Assembly (NCBI GenBank): GCA_030824095.1
Contig: JAVBYK010000101.1
Coordinates: forward strand, 1 to 10,330
Direction of reading: 5' to 3'
From: a bacterium
GTDB lineage: Bacteria > Pseudomonadota > Gammaproteobacteria > Burkholderiales > Burkholderiaceae_C
DNA length: 10,330 bases
The notes under the pieces are model-generated. The model was not told the origin of the DNA and did no database searches. It saw only the letters and a program-made list of their open reading frames with translations. Positions 8,448 to 10,330 of this stretch are shown here, one piece after another. A program made the position numbers and the translations under genes. The first letter of the stretch is position 1. Each line of letters begins with the position of its first letter.

Positions 8448-8488
8448 ATTCTATGGTTTGGCGTTCTCAGCACATTGACGTGTGTCAC
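8448..8488 (-). promoter_or_regulatory. Candidate activator-dependent promoter for the CheB-CheR fusion gene
   Basis: A dyad, TTGAC-GTGT-GTCAC (8475-8488, plus-strand reading), has a perfect inner palindrome TGAC-n4-GTCA and matches the FNR consensus at 7 of 10 positions. Read on the minus strand it also matches the CRP consensus at about 7 of 10. A minus-strand TAGAAT (8448-8453) is a 5-of-6 match to a -10 box. If transcription begins near 8440, the dyad centre (8481.5) falls at about -41.5, the classical class II activator position, and no good -35 box is present. This would leave almost no leader before the ATG at 8439 but about 64 bases before the TTG at 8376. The evidence is geometric only. 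Confidence 0.35.
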
Positions 8489-8595
8489 TCTTTGCAGACT
8501 GAAGAGTTGCCATTTGGTAGCCAGCTCGGCCCATAACCGCCTGATCAATGAACTGCTGAATGAGCGTGAACAAGTGAAGTTCCATGCGACTTCAA

Positions 8596-8609
8596 TTGAC
8601 TTGGATCAA
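8596..8609 (+). promoter_or_regulatory. FNR-type (FNR/ANR/DNR) binding box upstream of the haem lipoprotein gene
   Basis: TTGACTTGGATCAA matches the FNR-family consensus TTGAT-n4-ATCAA at 9 of 10 fixed positions. Its centre is 129.5 bases before the ATG at 8732. A class II arrangement would put the transcription start near 8644, but only a weak -10-like CACAGT (8632-8637) is present. Known members of this regulator family activate genes when oxygen is low, or when NO is present in the case of DNR/NNR. That fits a downstream haem protein of anaerobic-respiration type. Other genes for such a regulator are not in the window. Confidence 0.6.
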
Positions 8610-8731
8610 GTTTGACCAGTACCCAAAGGTTCACAGTGGGGGCACTTGTCTTTACAGACGCGATACATTTGACCCCAATGGGCCGTTGCATCGATCAGAA
8701 AAGACCCATTTTTTAACGAAGGAGCATGAGT

Positions 8732-9799
8732 ATGAAGATGAAACTATTCACCGCAGTGATGGGGACAGCCTTGCTGGCACTCGCCGGTTGCCAGGCAGTC
8801 GAGGAAAAAGTGGCACCCGACTCCCTGGTGGCCACCTTCACCAGCACCGCACCCAACATGGCAGCCGGTGCCAGCGATCCCCTCTGGGCCAAGGCCAAGC
8901 CACTGTCGGCCGAGTTGACCGGGGGTGCCAACTTTGGCGCCAAGCCCGGTGAAAAAGGCGAGACCATGGTCACGCTGAAAGCAGCCTACACCGCCGACAT
9001 GCTGTACCTGCTGGTTCAGTACAAGGACCCTACCAACTCCATCCGCCGTGGCCCGTACCAGAAGCAGGCCGATGGTTCCTGGAAGAAGCTCAAGGACCCG
9101 GCAGACAAGGGCGGCGATGACAACGTCTACTACGAAGACAAGTGGGCGATGCTGTGGCCCATCAATGAAGCGACTGCCAAACCCTTCGACAAGGAGGGCT
9201 GCGCCATGGCTTGCCACGAAGGCCAGGAGAAGCCCTATGGCAACAAGTACACCAACCTGCCAGGGCAGTTGCTGGATATGTGGCACATGAAGGGCCAGCG
9301 CACGGGCACCGTGGGCTTTGTGGATGACCAGTACACGGACGACACCCGCTACGACAAGAAAACCTCACCCAATGCCGGACGCAAGGGCGACCCGGGCCCA
9401 GCGGGTGGCGAGTACACCAACGTGCCCCTGGTCAATGGCAAGCCGCAGTTCATGGCGCGCGACGCCAAGGCCGCCAATGCGGGCGGCACTTACTACATCA
9501 AGCGCGGCGACGAAGTGGCTTTTGATGACAGCAAGTTCAAGGTGGGCGACGAAGTGGCCTCCATCATCAGCAACCCGCTGGCAGGAACCGACCGCGGCGA
9601 TGTGCGGACTGCCAACAGCTATGCCAACGGCATGCACACCTCGGTGGTCAGCCGCAAGCTGGTGACCGGCAGCAAGTTTGATGTGCAATTCTCCGACCTG
9701 GGCAAGCGCTATGGCTTTGGCTTTGCCGCATTCGACAACGCACAGGTTCGCCACGCGACATCGGACGACCCGATGTACCTGGTGTTTGGCAAGAAGTAA
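8732..9799 (+). CDS. Ethylbenzene-dehydrogenase-related haem-binding lipoprotein with a CxxxCH motif
   Basis: This 355-residue protein starts MKMKLF, followed by a hydrophobic stretch and the lipobox LAGC with Cys20, so it is a predicted periplasm-facing lipoprotein. The start at 8732 is chosen because GAAGGAG lies 7 bases upstream; the in-frame ATG at 8726 is only 1 base from it. The mature part resembles the haem-binding domain shared with the gamma subunit of ethylbenzene dehydrogenase and related DMSO-reductase-family partners (EB_dh family), including a region near DMWHMKGQRTG and GFVDDQY. That domain normally holds haem b. Here a motif Cys157-Ala-Met-Ala-Cys161-His162 suggests a covalent, possibly c-type haem, though the usual motif has two residues between the cysteines. 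It is preceded by an FNR-type box, followed by hairpins, and appears to be transcribed alone. No molybdenum-enzyme subunit is adjacent, so its redox partner is unknown. The family call is from pattern recall. Confidence 0.75.
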   Translation: MKMKLFTAVMGTALLALAGCQAVEEKVAPDSLVATFTSTAPNMAAGASDPLWAKAKPLSAELTGGANFGAKPGEKGETMVTLKAAYTADMLYLLVQYKDPTNSIRRGPYQKQADGSWKKLKDPADKGGDDNVYYEDKWAMLWPINEATAKPFDKEGCAMACHEGQEKPYGNKYTNLPGQLLDMWHMKGQRTGTVGFVDDQYTDDTRYDKKTSPNAGRKGDPGPAGGEYTNVPLVNGKPQFMARDAKAANAGGTYYIKRGDEVAFDDSKFKVGDEVASIISNPLAGTDRGDVRTANSYANGMHTSVVSRKLVTGSKFDVQFSDLGKRYGFGFAAFDNAQVRHATSDDPMYLVFGKK

Positions 9800-9816
9800 C
9801 TTGCCCTGAGCATTCC

Positions 9817-9836
9817 AGCCGGCCGCAGTGCCGGCT
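9817..9836 (+). terminator. GC-rich stem-loop after the haem lipoprotein gene
   Basis: AGCCGGC (9817-9823) and GCCGGCT (9830-9836) form a perfect 7-base-pair stem with a 6-base loop, starting 17 bases after the stop codon. No run of T follows, so alone it is a poor intrinsic terminator. It may act together with the next hairpin or protect the mRNA 3' end. Confidence 0.45.
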
Positions 9837-9850
9837 GATCAATCCCCTGC

Positions 9851-9883
9851 AAGCCAGCAGTTCACCCCTGCTGGCTTTGCTAC
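9851..9883 (+). terminator. Stem-loop terminator between convergent genes
   Basis: AAGCCAGCAG (9851-9860) and CTGCTGGCTT (9868-9877) form a perfect 10-base-pair stem with a 7-base loop. On the plus strand it is followed by TGCTACTTTT, a weak T-rich tail. It lies in the 80-base gap between the haem lipoprotein gene (+) and the hemerythrin gene (-), so it probably ends transcription of the former. On the minus strand the stem is followed by GCAGGGG, so it is less convincing as a terminator in that direction. Confidence 0.65.
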
Positions 9884-10278
9884 TTTTGAGCCGCCAATAG
9901 CGCCCGGTACTGTTTGCCAAAACCCACAATGTGCCCGACCCACCAGAGCACCAGAAATCGCTGGAGTTCGATCTTTTCAAAGTTCTCTGTCGTGATGATG
10001 TCGTTGGCCAGATAGGCGAACTCGTCGCGTTCGTTTTGATGCGCCTCCAGCATCGGGCTGGCGCAGTGCTGGAGCAACGCCGCTTCAGTCACAAAGTGCG
10101 CATCCGCTTGAGCAATGAGCGCCGCATAGGCAGTTTGAAACTTCGGGTCGCTCTCCGGGTCGGCATCCGCCATGCAGTCGGCCAGAGCATTGCACTGCGC
10201 CAGGATAGCCCGGTGCTGGCTGTCGAGGGTGTCATTGCCGGAGCTGTAGGCGGCATCCCATGGCACGCGGTTTGGCAT
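9880..10278 (-). CDS. Hemerythrin-like protein with an incomplete di-iron site
   Basis: This 132-residue protein has the length and pattern of a single-domain bacteriohemerythrin, a four-helix bundle that binds O2 at a di-iron site. The family ligands seen are His22 in LDSQHRAI, His61 and Glu65 in HFVTEAALL, His80 in LEAHQNER, and His116 in WWVGHI. Two of the usual seven are replaced: the second His of the HxxxH motif is Arg84, and the Asp five residues after the last His is Gly121. It may therefore bind iron weakly, bind one metal, or act as a sensor or scaffold. There is no signal peptide, so it is cytoplasmic. The ATG at 10278 lies 2 bases after the stop of the upstream gene, so the two are likely co-transcribed and coupled; only a weak GGGG precedes it. 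Other starts would not preserve the N-terminal Trp7 typical of the family. Confidence 0.88.
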   Translation of the reverse strand: MPNRVPWDAAYSSGNDTLDSQHRAILAQCNALADCMADADPESDPKFQTAYAALIAQADAHFVTEAALLQHCASPMLEAHQNERDEFAYLANDIITTENFEKIELQRFLVLWWVGHIVGFGKQYRALLAAQK

Positions 10279-10280
10279 CT

Positions 10281-10330
10281 TCAGAACCCCAGTGACTCGA
10301 CGATGGCCACCAGGTCGGCAAAGCTGGCGG
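10281..10330 (-). CDS. C-terminal end of a regulator, probably a LuxR/FixJ-type response regulator (partial)
   Basis: Only the last 15 codons are visible, ending ASFADLVAIVESLGF and TGA at 10281-10283; the gene enters from the right edge. The ending resembles the C-terminus of FixJ/LuxR-type DNA-binding domains, where a segment like xSxAELVRxxExLG follows the recognition helix. That would fit a two-component regulator co-transcribed with the hemerythrin 2 bases downstream. The call rests on very few residues and could be wrong. The coding frame itself is supported by the tight spacing to the next gene. Confidence 0.45.
   Translation of the reverse strand, partial: ASFADLVAIVESLGF

Noticed and set aside
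8541..8615. Short protein-like stretch (LINELLNEREQVKFHATSID and onward) in the divergent intergenic region
   Set aside because: It has no ATG or GTG start with a ribosome site in frame, is only 24 codons long, and its end overlaps the FNR-type box. It could be a gene remnant, but nothing supports that.

Overview
The window looks like a chromosomal segment from a high-GC betaproteobacterium, probably order Burkholderiales, family Comamonadaceae (a Rhodoferax-like relative). This is inferred from codon usage, the general look of the proteins and a repeat-like patch in xdhB that resembles an interspersed repeat I associate with that family. No search was run. There are no tRNA or rRNA genes, no insertion sequences, no CRISPR array and no phage genes.

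Layout. Bases 1-2468 (+) hold the 3' end of xdhA and the whole of xdhB, the FAD subunit and molybdenum-cofactor subunit of xanthine dehydrogenase. They overlap by 4 bases and form one operon. Converging on them is a lone, unrecognised lipoprotein gene (2484-3632, -). Next comes a very large gene (3769 to 8376 or 8439, -). It encodes one cytoplasmic protein that joins a CheB methylesterase, a CheR methyltransferase, a long heptad coiled coil, several PAS sensors, a GGDEF diguanylate cyclase and an EAL phosphodiesterase.

A divergent control region of about 290-350 bases follows. It carries a good FNR-type box (8596-8609) facing the downstream (+) gene. It also carries a weaker Crp/FNR-type dyad (8475-8488) placed suitably for the large signalling gene. 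The (+) gene (8732-9799) encodes a lipoprotein of the ethylbenzene-dehydrogenase-related haem-binding family, with an unusual CxxxCH motif. Two adjacent hairpins separate it from a convergent operon: a small hemerythrin-like protein (9880-10278, -) that lacks two of the seven usual di-iron ligands, preceded by the last codons of what is probably a LuxR/FixJ-type response regulator (10281-10330, -).

How it fits together. The xdh operon is purine catabolism and looks unrelated to the rest. The right half suggests redox or oxygen-linked control: an FNR-type site, an anaerobic-respiration-type haem protein, a hemerythrin and a PAS-rich c-di-GMP/chemotaxis fusion protein. That link is inference. 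The most unusual items are the all-in-one CheB-CheR-PAS-GGDEF-EAL protein and its start, the altered hemerythrin site, the CxxxCH motif and the repeat-like patch inside xdhB.
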